A DNA stretch of 64,000 nt. It comes from Sphaerotilus natans (lineage in GTDB: Bacteria; Pseudomonadota; Gammaproteobacteria; Burkholderiales; Burkholderiaceae_C). The position numbers and the translations under genes were made by a program. Location: the NCBI RefSeq assembly GCF_900156335.1, contig NZ_FTMZ01000020.1, forward strand, positions 30,328 to 94,327, given 5' to 3'. This document shows, piece after piece, positions 1 through 9,004 of this stretch. The notes beneath the pieces are model-generated. The model did not search any database. It saw only the letters and a program-made list of their open reading frames with translations, and was not told the DNA's origin. Position 1 is the first letter of the stretch; every line of letters begins with the position of its first letter.

Positions 1-1
1 G

Positions 2-100
2 CTGGTCACCAGCGGCACGCTGGCCTCGCTGCCCACCGCCGAAACACCCGGCGGCGTCAATGGCGCGGTCTACAGCCTGTGGGGCTGGTTCCTGAAGTGA
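2..100 (+). CDS. C-terminal end of an unidentified protein (cut by window edge)
   Basis: An open frame enters from the left edge and ends at TGA 98-100. It gives 32 residues finishing ...VYSLWGWFLK. Codon use fits the neighbouring genes. The fragment is too short to assign to a family. The next gene on the same strand begins 45 bp later, so the two could be co-transcribed. Confidence 0.5.
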   Translation: MVTSGTLASLPTAETPGGVNGAVYSLWGWFLK

Positions 101-145
101 TCGATCGGTGAACGCAGCGTCAGCGGAGCGCGCGACAATTCCGCC

Positions 146-1852
146 ATGCTCCGAATCACCGAACTCCGCCTGCCGCTGGACCACGCCGAGGACGCGCTGC
201 GCCCGGCCATCGTGGCGCGGCTGCAGCTCGCCGACGCGGCCGAGCTGATCGACTTCCACGTCTTCCGCCGCGGCTACGACGCGCGCAAGAAGACCGCCAT
301 CGTCCTGACCTACACGATCGACTGCACGCTGCGCGACGAGGCGGCGGTCTTCGCGCGCTTCCCCAAGGACCACCAGATCCGCCCGACGCCGGACACCGCC
401 TACCGCGTCGTCGGCCAGGCGCCGGCCGACTTCTACGCCGACGGCGGCGGCGAGCGGCACCGCCGCCCGCTGGTGGTGGGCTTCGGGCCCTGCGGGCTGT
501 TCGCGGCGCTGATCCTGGCGCAGATGGGCCTCAAGCCCATCGTGCTCGAGCGCGGCAAGGACGTGCGCCAGCGCACCCAGGACACCTGGGGCCTGTGGCG
601 GCGCAGCGAGCTCAACCCCGAGTCGAACGTGCAGTTCGGCGAGGGCGGCGCCGGCACCTTCTCCGACGGCAAGCTCTGGAGCCAGATCAGCGACCCGCGC
701 CACCTCACCCGCAAGGTGCTCGTCGAGTTCGTCAAGGCCGGCGCCCCGGAGGAGATCCTGTTCGTCAGCAAGCCGCACATCGGCACCTTCCGGCTGGTGA
801 GCATGATCGAGAAGATGCGCGCTGACATCATCGCGCTCGGCGGCGAGATCCGCTTCGAGCAGAAGGTGGCCGACCTGCACCTGGAGACGGACGCCGACGG
901 CCTGCGCCATGTGCGCGGCGTGACGCTGGCCTCGGGCGAGCAGATCCGCGCCGACCATGTCGTGCTGGCGCTGGGCCACAGCGCGCGCGACACCTTCGCG
1001 ATGCTGCACGAGCGCGGCGTCTTCATGGAGGCCAAGCCCTTCTCGATCGGCTACCGCATCGAGCACCCGCAGGGCGTGATCGACCGCGCCCGCTTCGGCC
1101 CGAACGCAGGCAACCCCATCCTGGGCGCGGCCGACTACAAGCTGGTCCACCACGCCCGAAACGGCCGCTCGGTCTACAGCTTCTGCATGTGCCCGGGCGG
1201 CACGGTGGTGGCGGCCACCTCCGAGCCCAACCGCGTCGTCACCAACGGCATGAGCCAGTATTCGCGCAACGAGCGCAACGCCAACGCCGGCATCGTCGTG
1301 GGCCTGACGCCCGAGGACTACCGCCAGGACCGCAGCGCCGCGCCCGACACGCCGGTCAACCCGCTCGACGGCATCGCCTTCCAGCGCTTCTGGGAAAGCC
1401 GCGCCTTCGAGCTGGGCGAAGGCGACTACCGCGCGCCGGGCCAGCTCGTCGGCGACTTCATCAAGCGCCAGCGCAGCCGCACGCTGGGCAACGTCGAGCC
1501 GTCCTACAAGCCAGGCGTGCACCTGACCGATCTGGCGCAGAAGGACCGCGGCTCGCTGCCGGTCTACGCGCTGGACGCGATCCGCGAGGCGCTGCCGGCG
1601 TTCGAGAAGCAGATCAAGGGCTTCTCGATGCCCGACGCGGTGCTGACCGGCGTGGAGACGCGCACATCCTCGCCGCTGCGCATCACCCGCGGCCGAGACC
1701 ACCAGAGCCTGAACGTGCGCGGCCTCTACCCGGCCGGCGAAGGCGCGGGCTATGCCGGCGGCATCATGTCGGCGGGCGTGGACGGCATCGAGGTGGCCGA
1801 GTCGCTGGGCGCCGACCTGCTGGGCCTCCAGCGCCCCGTGCAGCGGCCATGA
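146..1852 (+). CDS. FAD-dependent oxidoreductase, COG2509 family
   Basis: A 568-residue flavoprotein. After an N-terminal domain of about 100 residues (RRGYDARKK region) comes a Rossmann FAD-binding motif, GFGPCGLFAALILAQMG, near residues 112-128. The FNPESNVQFGEGGAGTFSDGKL-type segment and the C-terminal RTSSPLRITR and GEGAGYAGGIMSAGVDG blocks are typical of the uncharacterised NAD(P)/FAD-dependent dehydrogenases of COG2509. The substrate is unknown. Its stop overlaps the start of the glutamine-synthetase-like gene (ATGA), which implies translational coupling. The family call is firm; the reaction is not known. Confidence 0.85.
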   Translation: MLRITELRLPLDHAEDALRPAIVARLQLADAAELIDFHVFRRGYDARKKTAIVLTYTIDCTLRDEAAVFARFPKDHQIRPTPDTAYRVVGQAPADFYADGGGERHRRPLVVGFGPCGLFAALILAQMGLKPIVLERGKDVRQRTQDTWGLWRRSELNPESNVQFGEGGAGTFSDGKLWSQISDPRHLTRKVLVEFVKAGAPEEILFVSKPHIGTFRLVSMIEKMRADIIALGGEIRFEQKVADLHLETDADGLRHVRGVTLASGEQIRADHVVLALGHSARDTFAMLHERGVFMEAKPFSIGYRIEHPQGVIDRARFGPNAGNPILGAADYKLVHHARNGRSVYSFCMCPGGTVVAATSEPNRVVTNGMSQYSRNERNANAGIVVGLTPEDYRQDRSAAPDTPVNPLDGIAFQRFWESRAFELGEGDYRAPGQLVGDFIKRQRSRTLGNVEPSYKPGVHLTDLAQKDRGSLPVYALDAIREALPAFEKQIKGFSMPDAVLTGVETRTSSPLRITRGRDHQSLNVRGLYPAGEGAGYAGGIMSAGVDGIEVAESLGADLLGLQRPVQRP

Positions 1853-3195
1853 GCACCGCGCACGCCCTGCCCGACGGAACGCGCAGCGTCGAGTGCGCGG
1901 TGGCCGACTTCACGTCGGTCGCGCGCGGCAAGATTGTCGCGCGCGCCGACTTCGACGCGATGGGCGGCTGCCGGCTGCCCTCGGTCGTGCTGGGCGTGAC
2001 GCTGACCGGCGGCGAGCCGGACGCGGTCTTCGGCCCGATCCTGCCCGAGGACTACCGCGACCTGCAGCTCGTGCCCGACCTGGCGACCGCCGTGGCGGTG
2101 CCCGGCCGCGGCGACCGCGTCAGCGTGATCTGCGAGCCGGCAGGCGCGCTGCCGCGGCCCGGGCGCGCGGCGCTCGACGCCAGCGCGCTGTCGCCGCGCG
2201 CCGCGCTGCGCCGGGTGCTGGCGCGGCTGGCGGCGGCCGGGCTGCGCGCCACCGTCGCGCCGGAGCTGGAGTTCTTCCTCGTCGAGCGCACGCCCGACGG
2301 CGGACTGCGCCCGGCCGGCGTGCCCGGGGGGGCGGGCGGGCGCGAGCACGCGCTGGAGATCGCCTCGCTGGAGCGCACCGCGATGTTCGCGCCCTACTTC
2401 GACGCGCTGTTCGACGCCTGCGCGGCCCAGCGCATTCCGGTCACCGGCCACGGCCATGAATCGGCGCCGGGCCAGTACGAGGTCAACTTCGCGCCGGGCG
2501 AGCCGCTGGCGATGGCCGACGCGGTCTGGCGCTTCAAGCGCCTGGCGCGCGAGACGGCAGTGCGCCACGGCTTCCTGGCCAGCTTCATCGCCAAGCCCTT
2601 CGCCGACCACCCCGGCACCGGCATGCACTGGCATGCCAGCCTGCAGCATGCCCACGGCCCGCACGCCGGCCTGAACGCCTTCGTCGACGCCCAGGGCCGC
2701 GACCGGCCGCAGCTGGCGCACTTCATCGGCGGACTGCAGGCGCATGCACCGGCGGCGATGGCGCTGCTGGCGCCGTGGGCGCATTCCTTCGAGCGGCTGC
2801 GCCGCAGCGACGCCTCGCCGACCGACGCCCGCTGGGGCGACGACGACCGCGCGGTCGCCTTCCGGCTGCCGGCCAGCAGTCCGGCCAACCGCCGCATCGA
2901 GCACCGCCTGCCCGGCGGCGACGCCAGCCCCTACCTGACGCTGGCCTCGATGCTCGGCACCGGGCTGCTGGGCCTGCAGGGCGCGCTGCCGCGCCAGGAC
3001 ACGGGCCCCGCGCTGCCGCGGAAGGCGCAGGACGCGCTCGACGCGCTGCACGCCAGCGCCGCGCTGCGCGAGCTGCTCGGCGAGGTGCTGGTGGACCTGT
3101 TCGTCGCGCAGCGCCGCCACGAGCTGGGCGAACGCGCCGCGCTGGCCGATCCGCACCGGGACTGGGACCTGCGCCATCTGGTCGAGCAGGCCTGA
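1849..3195 (+). CDS. Glutamine synthetase family protein (gamma-glutamylputrescine synthetase-like)
   Basis: A 448-residue ATP-dependent amine-glutamate ligase of the GlnA/PuuA fold. The ATG at 1849 overlaps the preceding TGA. The N-terminal beta-grasp part contains VADFTSVARGKIV. The catalytic part shows APELEFFL (metal-binding Glu), GHGHESAPGQYEVNF, the GTGMHWHASL segment and NRRIEHRLPGGDASPYL. The shortened form and the VARGK motif resemble enzymes ligating glutamate to polyamines or other amines rather than housekeeping GlnA. No putrescine catabolic genes lie nearby, so the substrate is open. No adenylylation-site tyrosine motif was recognised. Confidence 0.8.
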   Translation: MSTAHALPDGTRSVECAVADFTSVARGKIVARADFDAMGGCRLPSVVLGVTLTGGEPDAVFGPILPEDYRDLQLVPDLATAVAVPGRGDRVSVICEPAGALPRPGRAALDASALSPRAALRRVLARLAAAGLRATVAPELEFFLVERTPDGGLRPAGVPGGAGGREHALEIASLERTAMFAPYFDALFDACAAQRIPVTGHGHESAPGQYEVNFAPGEPLAMADAVWRFKRLARETAVRHGFLASFIAKPFADHPGTGMHWHASLQHAHGPHAGLNAFVDAQGRDRPQLAHFIGGLQAHAPAAMALLAPWAHSFERLRRSDASPTDARWGDDDRAVAFRLPASSPANRRIEHRLPGGDASPYLTLASMLGTGLLGLQGALPRQDTGPALPRKAQDALDALHASAALRELLGEVLVDLFVAQRRHELGERAALADPHRDWDLRHLVEQA

Positions 3196-3242
3196 CACCC
3201 AGGGCCGCATCAGCGATCAACGCGCCCCCACCCCCACAGCCG

Positions 3243-3355
3243 CCGTCATCCTCGCGAAGGCGAGGACCCACGCCCGCCCAGTGCGCTCATCAGCAGGCGT
3301 GGGTGCCCACCTTCGCGGGCATGACGGCATGTGCTGGGCATGACGGCATGTGCTG
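3243..3355. repeat. Intergenic inverted repeat (GTCAT-CCCGCG family) with a 19-bp tandem duplication
   Basis: The 282-bp gap between the glutamine-synthetase-like gene and the DUF481 gene holds an imperfect inverted pair. One arm is at 3243-3274 (CCGTCATCCTCGCGAAGGCG...) and the other at 3297-3328 reads the complement. The right arm ends in a 19-bp unit, GGCATGACGGCATGTGCTG, present twice head to tail at 3318-3336 and 3337-3355. Related hairpins occur at 17669, 19621 and 26462. No gene is visible in the gap. Confidence 0.75.
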
Positions 3356-3477
3356 GACAAGGGCAGACGCCCGAGCCGGCAATCCTTCGCGCCGGATCCG
3401 GAAAATGCCACCAGGTTGCGGATTCGAACCACTTTTGCACTTCAGTCCGGCGCGGGCGCGGCGCAGTATCCGCGCCC

Positions 3478-4308
3478 ATGAAGACGCCGCTTGCCGCCCT
3501 CCCCGCCTCGCCCCGCTGGCTGCCGGTGCTGACGGCCGTGGCCGTCCTGTCCGCGCTGCCCGCCGCGGCCACCGCAACTCCGTCCACCACCGCGCCGCCA
3601 GCGCCCGCACCGGCGGCCGAGCCCGACTCGAAGTTCAACCTCTCGCTGCACTACACCACCACCCGCACGACGAACTTCGCCGGCCGGCGCTGGGGGCTGC
3701 AGGGCAGCTGGCTGCACCGCGCGCTGCAGGACGAATGGAGCGGCGAGTTCCGCACCCAGCGCGAGGCCATCGCGCTGAACGGCGGCGAATCGACGCTGAA
3801 GGTCGACGAGGTCGACACCTTCGTCAAATGGCGCCGCGACCTGGCCGCGCTGGACGACCCGCCACGCGAAGGCGCCTCGACCTATTACAGCTACCTGTCG
3901 CCGCGGCTGCGGCGCAATCGCTTCGGCTATTTCTCGTCGTCGCAGGCGGTGCGCGCGGGGGCGGGCCGACGCTTCGCGCCGCTGGACGACCTGAGCCTGA
4001 GCCTGGAATTCGGCCCCGGCCTGCGCCTGGGCCGTGCCCGCAGCGGCGAGAACATCCGCGAGGTGGTGCTGACCGCCAGCTCGCAGCTCGACTACCGCGT
4101 CAGCGACAGCACCCAGCTGCGTCTGGCCCTGATGAGCGAGCGCTCCAGCCGCGAGCACTACCAGACCGCGGTGGCCACGCTGCGCAACCGCGTCAGCCGC
4201 CATGTCTGGCTGAAATACGAGCTGAGCTACCGCAAGGCGCTGCCGATGGACACGCTGCAGCCGGTCGGCGAGACCCGCTTCGACGCCGGCATCAGCTGCC
4301 AGTTCTGA
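3478..4308 (+). CDS. DUF481 outer-membrane beta-barrel protein (YdiY-like)
   Basis: A 276-residue predicted exported protein. The start is an ATG at 3478. A hydrophobic signal sequence spans about residues 14-32 and ends in AAATA, followed by a Pro/Ala-rich linker to about residue 48. The rest alternates aromatic and polar residues in barrel-like strands ([39 protein letters not shown]) and ends in Phe, as outer-membrane barrels do. The pattern fits DUF481 (salt-induced outer-membrane protein family), whose function is unknown. The 3' end overlaps the convergent chimeric gene by 17 bp. Confidence 0.75.
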   Translation: MKTPLAALPASPRWLPVLTAVAVLSALPAAATATPSTTAPPAPAPAAEPDSKFNLSLHYTTTRTTNFAGRRWGLQGSWLHRALQDEWSGEFRTQREAIALNGGESTLKVDEVDTFVKWRRDLAALDDPPREGASTYYSYLSPRLRRNRFGYFSSSQAVRAGAGRRFAPLDDLSLSLEFGPGLRLGRARSGENIREVVLTASSQLDYRVSDSTQLRLALMSERSSREHYQTAVATLRNRVSRHVWLKYELSYRKALPMDTLQPVGETRFDAGISCQF

Positions 4309-5788
4309 CGTCGAACACCTGGCGCAGATAGGCCAGGAAGCCGGCGTCGTCGCACAGCGCCTTGCCCGGCGTGTCGCTGATCTTGGCTACCGGCTGGCCG
4401 TTGACCCGCACCAGCTTCATGACGATGTTCAGCGGCGTCGGGCCCAGGTCGTTGCTGAGCTGGGTGCCGATGCCGAAGCCGGTGCGCACCCGGTCGGCGA
4501 AGTGGCCGTGCAACGCCAGCGCCTGCTCCACCGTCAGGCCGTCGGAGAACACCAGGCGGCGCGTGCCCGCGTCCAGCCCCAGCGCGGCGTAGTGCGCCAG
4601 CGCCTTCTCGCCCCAGACGACCGGATCGCCCGAGTCGTGGCGCAGCCCGTCGAAGAGCTTGGCGAAATAGAGGTCGAAGTCGGCCAGGAAGGCGTCCATG
4701 CCGATGACGTCGGTCAGCGCGATGCCGAGATCGCCGCGGTATTCCTGCACCCAGTCCTCCAGCGCCGCCTTCTGGAAGTCGCGCAGCCGCACGCCCAGGC
4801 CCTGGTAGGTCTGCAGGTATTCGTGCGCCATCGTGCCGATCGGCGTCAGGCCCAGCGTGCGCGCCAGGTGCACGTTGGAGGTGGCGCGGCACACGCCGGG
4901 CAGCCGCGCGGCCAGCGTCTCCAGCATCTCGCGCTGCCAGTCGGCCGAGAAGCGCCGGCGCAGGCCGAACTCGAACAGCTCGAAGGGGAAGCGCCGCGCC
5001 GCCGCCGGGTCGGCCGCCGCACGCTGCAGCCGCTCGATCTTGGCCGCCAGCCGGCGCCGGCCCTCCTCGCGCACCGCCGGCCGGTCGAGGCGGCGGAAAT
5101 ACAGCTCGTTGACGATCGCCAGCACCGGGATCTCGAAGCCCATCACATGGACCTGCGGCCCGCGCGCCTCGATGCACAGCCGGTCGCCCTCGGTGCGCAC
5201 CGAGATGAACTCGCGCTGGAAGCGGAAGATGCGCAGGAAATCGACGAAGTCCGGCCGGATGAAGCGCAGCCGGCCCAGCCAATCCAGCTCGGCGGCGGTG
5301 AAGGACAGCGCGCACAGGTGATCGAGCTCGGCCTTGGCCGCGGCGATCAGGTCGCTCATCGTCTTCCACTTCGAGTCGGTGCCGACGGCGACGAGGAAGG
5401 TGGTGCGGAAGATCGACGCCACCGGCTCGAAGGCGCCGACCGCCGCGGCACCGCGCTGCTTGTACAGGTGTGGCACCGCGCCCAGGTGGTCGCTGTCGAG
5501 CTGCAGCAGCGTGTAGCCGTCGGCGGCCGCGCGGCGCGCCGCCTCCATCGCGATGAAGCCGCCGCCGCCGGGGCGGTTCTCCACCGTGACGCGCTGGTTC
5601 CAGAGCTTGCCCAGCTTGTCGGCCACCAGGCGCAGCGTCGCGTCCGGGCCGCTGCCCGGCGCAAATGCGGTGAACAGCGTCACCGGCTTGTTCGGGAAGT
5701 CGACCGCGCTCTGCGCCTGCGCCGGCAGGTGGACGGCCGCGGCCGCGGCGGCGCCGATCAGGGCAGCGAGAAAGGTCTTGCGCTTCAT
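4292..5788 (-). CDS. Chimeric frame: Bug/TctC solute-binding protein fused to nicotinate phosphoribosyltransferase (PncB)
   Basis: A single 498-residue frame made of two unrelated halves. Residues 1-26 are a signal peptide (cleavage near AQA). Residues 27-152 are the first half of a Bug/TctC periplasmic receptor ([40 protein letters not shown]). From about residue 154 it is Pnc[16 protein letters not shown], the phosphorylated-His segment [11 protein letters not shown] (His322), then [14 protein letters not shown]. The receptor lacks its C-terminal half. PncB lacks about 50 N-terminal residues including the DTDxYK-type motif. The join lies near 5322-5340. The receptor belongs to the gentisate operon upstream (10-bp gap). 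The frame could be a genuine deletion fusion or an assembly error. A working bifunctional protein is unlikely because one half is exported and the other cytosolic. Confidence 0.8.
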   Translation of the reverse strand: MKRKTFLAALIGAAAAAAVHLPAQAQSAVDFPNKPVTLFTAFAPGSGPDATLRLVADKLGKLWNQRVTVENRPGGGGFIAMEAARRAAADGYTLLQLDSDHLGAVPHLYKQRGAAAVGAFEPVASIFRTTFLVAVGTDSKWKTMSDLIAAAKAELDHLCALSFTAAELDWLGRLRFIRPDFVDFLRIFRFQREFISVRTEGDRLCIEARGPQVHVMGFEIPVLAIVNELYFRRLDRPAVREEGRRRLAAKIERLQRAAADPAAARRFPFELFEFGLRRRFSADWQREMLETLAARLPGVCRATSNVHLARTLGLTPIGTMAHEYLQTYQGLGVRLRDFQKAALEDWVQEYRGDLGIALTDVIGMDAFLADFDLYFAKLFDGLRHDSGDPVVWGEKALAHYAALGLDAGTRRLVFSDGLTVEQALALHGHFADRVRTGFGIGTQLSNDLGPTPLNIVMKLVRVNGQPVAKISDTPGKALCDDAGFLAYLRQVFDVRTGS

Positions 5789-5798
5789 CGCCGGCCCC

Positions 5799-6500
5799 TC
5801 ACTCGGCCGCGCCGATCGTCAGCGCGATCTCGCCCACGCCGGCCACGCGGCCGGTGATGACGTCGCCGGCCACCACCGCGCCCACGCCCTCGGGCGTGCC
5901 GGTGTAGATCAGGTCGCCGGGCTGCAGGTGGTACAGCGTCGAGAGGTCGGCGATCAGCTCAGGGATGTTCCAGATCAGCTTGTCGACGTCGGACTTCTGG
6001 CGCGTCTGGCCGTTGACCTCCAGCGCGATCTCGCCGGCGGCGATGACCACGCCGGGCATCGGCACCAGCTCGGAAATGACCGCGCCCTGCTCGATGTCCT
6101 TGGCGATGTCCCAGGGCCGGCCCTTGTCGCGCAGGGCGAGCTGCAGGTCGCGGCGGGTCATGTCCAGGCCGCAGGCGTAGCCCCAGATCAGCGCGGGCGC
6201 GTCAGCCTCGCTGACGCAAAAGCCGGGCTTGCCGATCACCACCACCAGCTCCATCTCGTGGTGGTAATTGGCGGTGCGCGGCGGGTAGGCGATGGTCGCG
6301 CCGCTCTCCACCAGCGTCGAGGGCGACTTGGTGAAATAGAACGGCACCTCGACCGACTTGTCCACCGGGCGGCCCATCTCGATGGCGTGGGCGGCGTAGT
6401 TGCGGCCGACGCAGAAGATGCGGTGGACCGGCAGGCGGGCGTCCGTGCCACGCACGGGCAGCGAGGCGACGGGGGGCGGGTTCCAGAGGTAGGTCGTCAT
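5799..6500 (-). CDS. nagK: Fumarylpyruvate hydrolase (FAH family)
   Basis: A 233-residue fumarylacetoacetate-hydrolase-fold enzyme. It shows the family signatures [24 protein letters not shown] [14 protein letters not shown], the metal-binding [12 protein letters not shown] segment and the C-terminal [16 protein letters not shown]. It hydrolyses fumarylpyruvate to fumarate and pyruvate, the last step of the gentisate pathway. Position directly after gentisate dioxygenase supports this over other FAH activities. The maleylpyruvate isomerase normally needed before it is absent from the cluster. Confidence 0.88.
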   Translation of the reverse strand: MTTYLWNPPPVASLPVRGTDARLPVHRIFCVGRNYAAHAIEMGRPVDKSVEVPFYFTKSPSTLVESGATIAYPPRTANYHHEMELVVVIGKPGFCVSEADAPALIWGYACGLDMTRRDLQLALRDKGRPWDIAKDIEQGAVISELVPMPGVVIAAGEIALEVNGQTRQKSDVDKLIWNIPELIADLSTLYHLQPGDLIYTGTPEGVGAVVAGDVITGRVAGVGEIALTIGAAE

Positions 6501-6515
6501 GGCGGTGGCGGTGCG

Positions 6516-6556
6516 GGGTGGGAGAGAAGGAGAGAGAAGGAGAGAGAGGCAGAGGA
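6516..6556. repeat. Short purine-rich GGAGAGA tract
   Basis: A 41-bp purine-only or nearly purine-only stretch built from GGAGAGA/AGAGAGA units fills the gap between gentisate dioxygenase and fumarylpyruvate hydrolase. On the coding (minus) strand it is a pyrimidine leader in front of the hydrolase start. It is probably a slippage-prone simple repeat. No function is evident. Confidence 0.5.
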
Positions 6557-6564
6557 ATCGAGGA

Positions 6565-7641
6565 TCAGGCCACAGCCTGGTCCCGCTGCTCGAGCAGGCC
6601 GAGCTTGCGGTGCAGCGGCGACTCGTCGGCGATGAAGACGAAGGCGGGCGCGTCGGCGCGGGCGTTGTGCAGCGTGACCGCGCTGAAGCCAGGCGCCACG
6701 CAGGTGTCGGCCTCGGCCAGCGCGAAGCGGCGCGGCTGCGGCGCGTCGATCTCGGCCTCGACCGCGCCCTCGATCAGGTGGAAGACGCTGGCGGGCGAGC
6801 GCGGCGGCAGCCGCAGCGTCTGGCCCGGGCGCAGCATCAGCGCGTGGAAGCCCAGGATGTTCTCGGCGTCCTCGCCGGTCTCGGGATTGACGTAGGTGAG
6901 CTGCACCGCCGCCTGGTCCGGGCGGTCCTCGGCCAGCGACTGCAGCGCCGCGCGCGCCTCGACCCAGGGATAGCGCAGCACCGGATAGCGCCGGCGGCTG
7001 TGGCCATCGCCCCCGAAGACGGGCGTCGGCACCAGCCCGGCGCGGGTGTGGGCGCGGTCGCCGCGGCCGGGCCGCTGCTTCTGGCGCTCGCCGTTGAGGT
7101 GGTAGCTGACCTCCAGGTAATGCACCAGCGGCAGGTCCAGCACGTCGAGCCAGACCACCGGCGCGTCGCCGTCGTGGCCGTGCTCGTGCCACAGGCCGGT
7201 GGGCGTGAGGATCAGGTCGCCGCGCGACATCGGGCATTTCTCGCCGTCGACCGTGGTCCAGGCGCCCTCGCCTTCGACCACCATGCGCACCGCGTTGGGC
7301 GTGTGGCGGTGCGACGGCGCCCATTCGCCCGGCAGCAGCAGCTGCATGCCCAGGTAGATGGCGCTGCTGGCCTGCATCTTCTCCAGCGTGTGGCCGGGAT
7401 TGGCCAGCACCAGCACGCGGCGCTCGGCCTTCTCGATCGGGGTGAGGTCGCCGGCGCGCATCAGCAGCGGGCGGATGTCGCCATAGGCCCAGTGCACCGC
7501 CTGCGTCGGGCGGGTCGGCAGCTGGGGCGGCAGCACCGCGCGCAGGCTGGGCCACAGCGGCACCAGGTTGCGCGCGCGCATCGCCTGGACATAGTCGGCC
7601 GGCAGGTCCTCGAGCCGGCCGAGCGGGGCATCGTCTTGCAT
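6565..7641 (-). CDS. gtdA: Gentisate 1,2-dioxygenase
   Basis: A 358-residue bicupin ring-cleavage enzyme converting gentisate to maleylpyruvate with Fe(II) and O2. The first cupin carries [15 protein letters not shown] and the later GLWHEHG. His111, His113 and His152 are the likely iron ligands. The second cupin (about residues 260-350) lacks the ligand set. The start was chosen at the ATG at 7641 because AGGAG sits 6 nt before it, while the upstream ATG at 7647 abuts the AGGAG directly. Cluster context with the 3-hydroxybenzoate hydroxylase and fumarylpyruvate hydrolase agrees. Confidence 0.92.
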   Translation of the reverse strand: MQDDAPLGRLEDLPADYVQAMRARNLVPLWPSLRAVLPPQLPTRPTQAVHWAYGDIRPLLMRAGDLTPIEKAERRVLVLANPGHTLEKMQASSAIYLGMQLLLPGEWAPSHRHTPNAVRMVVEGEGAWTTVDGEKCPMSRGDLILTPTGLWHEHGHDGDAPVVWLDVLDLPLVHYLEVSYHLNGERQKQRPGRGDRAHTRAGLVPTPVFGGDGHSRRRYPVLRYPWVEARAALQSLAEDRPDQAAVQLTYVNPETGEDAENILGFHALMLRPGQTLRLPPRSPASVFHLIEGAVEAEIDAPQPRRFALAEADTCVAPGFSAVTLHNARADAPAFVFIADESPLHRKLGLLEQRDQAVA

Positions 7642-7670
7642 GGGCATCTCCTGAGGTGGGCGCAGAGAGG

Positions 7671-8909
7671 TCAGCGCCGGGCGGCGTCGAGGCAGTTGCC
7701 GACGTTCCAGCCGTAGAGCCATTCCATCGCGTCGTGAAAACGCTCGGGCGATCGACCGCGCCACAGGTCGTTGCGCACCAGGCGCTCGACGCCCTTGGCG
7801 TGATAGAGGCGCCCCATCTCGCGGCTGGAGAGCACGATGCGCGCGGTGCGGGCCACGCGGGCGCGCTGGTAGAGGTCGAGCGCGCGCGGCCAGTCGACGC
7901 CCTGGGCATCGCCGCCTTCGCGCAGCGCCTCGCCCAGCGTCACCGCATCCTCCATCGCCATGCAGGCGCCCTGCGCCAGGTACTGCGTCGTCGGGTGCGC
8001 CGCGTCGCCCAGCAGCGTGACGCGGCCGAAGCTCCACTGCGCGATCGGCTCGCGGTCGGCGGTGGCCCAGCGCTTCCAGGACTTCGGCAGGTCGATGAGC
8101 TGGCGCGCCTTCGGGCTGATGCCGTGGAAGTAGCTCTGCACCTCCTCCTTGCTGCCCTCGCGCACGCCCCACTGCTCGGTCTCGCGGCTGTGGAAGGTGA
8201 CGACGACGTTGTACTGCTCGCCGCCGCGCAGCGGGTAGTGCACCAGATGGCAGTTCGGCCCGACCCAGATGCTGGCGGCGTTCCAGCGCAGTTCCTCGGG
8301 GAAATCGGCCTTGTCCACCACCGCGCGGTAGACGACATGGCCGGTCACCCGCGCCGCGTCGCCCACGAACTGCTGGCGCACCACGGACTTGACGCCATCG
8401 GCGCCGATCAGCGCCACGCCGCGCCAGCGTCGGCCGTCCTGCGCGATCACGCTCACGCCGGCCTCGTCCTGCTCGACCCGCTCGACCCGGGCCGAGGTGT
8501 GGACGTCGACCCGGCCGCTGGCCTGCGCGCCCTCGAGCAGCGACCGGTGCACGTCGGCGCGGTGGATGACCGCATAGGGATTGCCGAAGCGCGCGCGGAA
8601 GGCCTCGTCGGTCGGGATGCGGCCGACCAGGGTCTCGTCGACCGCGTCGTGCATCACCATGCAGTCGGTGTAGACCGCCCGTGCCCGCGCCTGCGGGCCG
8701 ACGCCCAGCGCGTCGAAGGCGGCAAAGGCGTTGGGCCCGAGCTGGATGCCGGCGCCGATCTCGCCGATCTCGGCCGCCTGCTCCAGCACCGTGACCCGCA
8801 GGCCGCGCCGCGTCAGCGCCAGCGCCGCCGCCAGCCCGCCGATGCCGCCGCCGGCCACCAGCACGGTGTCCGGGCCCGGCTCGGCGCCAGCAGAACGAGT
8901 TTCAGACAT
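7671..8909 (-). CDS. 3-hydroxybenzoate 6-monooxygenase
   Basis: A 412-residue class A flavin monooxygenase that would convert 3-hydroxybenzoate to gentisate with NADH and FAD. The ADP-binding motif AGGGIGG is at residues 19-25, the DG motif GADGVKS at 170-176, and the GD motif GDAAHPTTQYLAQG at 301-314. The start is an ATG at 8909, preceded by GAGGAG with a 6-nt spacer; the upstream ATG at 8933 lacks this. It is the first gene of the gentisate operon. Salicylate 5-hydroxylation is less likely because those enzymes are multicomponent. Confidence 0.88.
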   Translation of the reverse strand: MSETRSAGAEPGPDTVLVAGGGIGGLAAALALTRRGLRVTVLEQAAEIGEIGAGIQLGPNAFAAFDALGVGPQARARAVYTDCMVMHDAVDETLVGRIPTDEAFRARFGNPYAVIHRADVHRSLLEGAQASGRVDVHTSARVERVEQDEAGVSVIAQDGRRWRGVALIGADGVKSVVRQQFVGDAARVTGHVVYRAVVDKADFPEELRWNAASIWVGPNCHLVHYPLRGGEQYNVVVTFHSRETEQWGVREGSKEEVQSYFHGISPKARQLIDLPKSWKRWATADREPIAQWSFGRVTLLGDAAHPTTQYLAQGACMAMEDAVTLGEALREGGDAQGVDWPRALDLYQRARVARTARIVLSSREMGRLYHAKGVERLVRNDLWRGRSPERFHDAMEWLYGWNVGNCLDAARR

Positions 8910-8933
8910 GGGAATCTCCTCGTCAGCACGCAT

Positions 8934-8953
8934 ATCATCAGCATGCTGACGAT
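8934..8953. promoter_or_regulatory. Likely MarR operator between the gentisate operon and its regulator
   Basis: A perfect 12-bp palindrome, TCAGCATGCTGA (8938-8949), extends to a 20-bp near-palindrome, ATCA...CGAT. It sits in the 95-bp divergent gap 24 bp upstream of the monooxygenase start. MarR regulators bind palindromes of this size, so it is the natural site for the adjacent regulator. The assignment is inference from position and symmetry. Confidence 0.6.
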
Positions 8954-9004
8954 CAGTGTAATGCTAGGATCCCTGCTCCGTGTTCGCGTGAAAACCCTCA
9001 GCCG

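Noticed and set aside
1750..3210. Long open frames opposite real genes (for example over the glutamine-synthetase-like gene)
   Set aside because: Their translations are Arg/Ala/Pro-rich with no family pattern, as expected for antisense frames in very GC-rich coding DNA. The plus-strand frames carry clear motifs.
3243..3355. A CRISPR array
   Set aside because: Only two repeat copies directly abutting, no spacers, and no cas genes.
3405..3440. tRNA T-arm-like GGTTCGAATCC on the minus strand
   Set aside because: The flanking bases do not form a full T-stem, and no D-arm, anticodon arm or acceptor stem with the right spacing could be drawn around it.
4292..5788. The receptor-PncB frame as a functional bifunctional protein
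   Set aside because: Both halves are incomplete at key regions, and an exported receptor joined to a cytosolic nucleotide enzyme makes no biochemical sense.
6516..6556. GGAGAGA tract as a set of ribosome-binding sites
   Set aside because: It is on the plus strand, while the neighbouring genes are on the minus strand, so their mRNA carries the pyrimidine complement.
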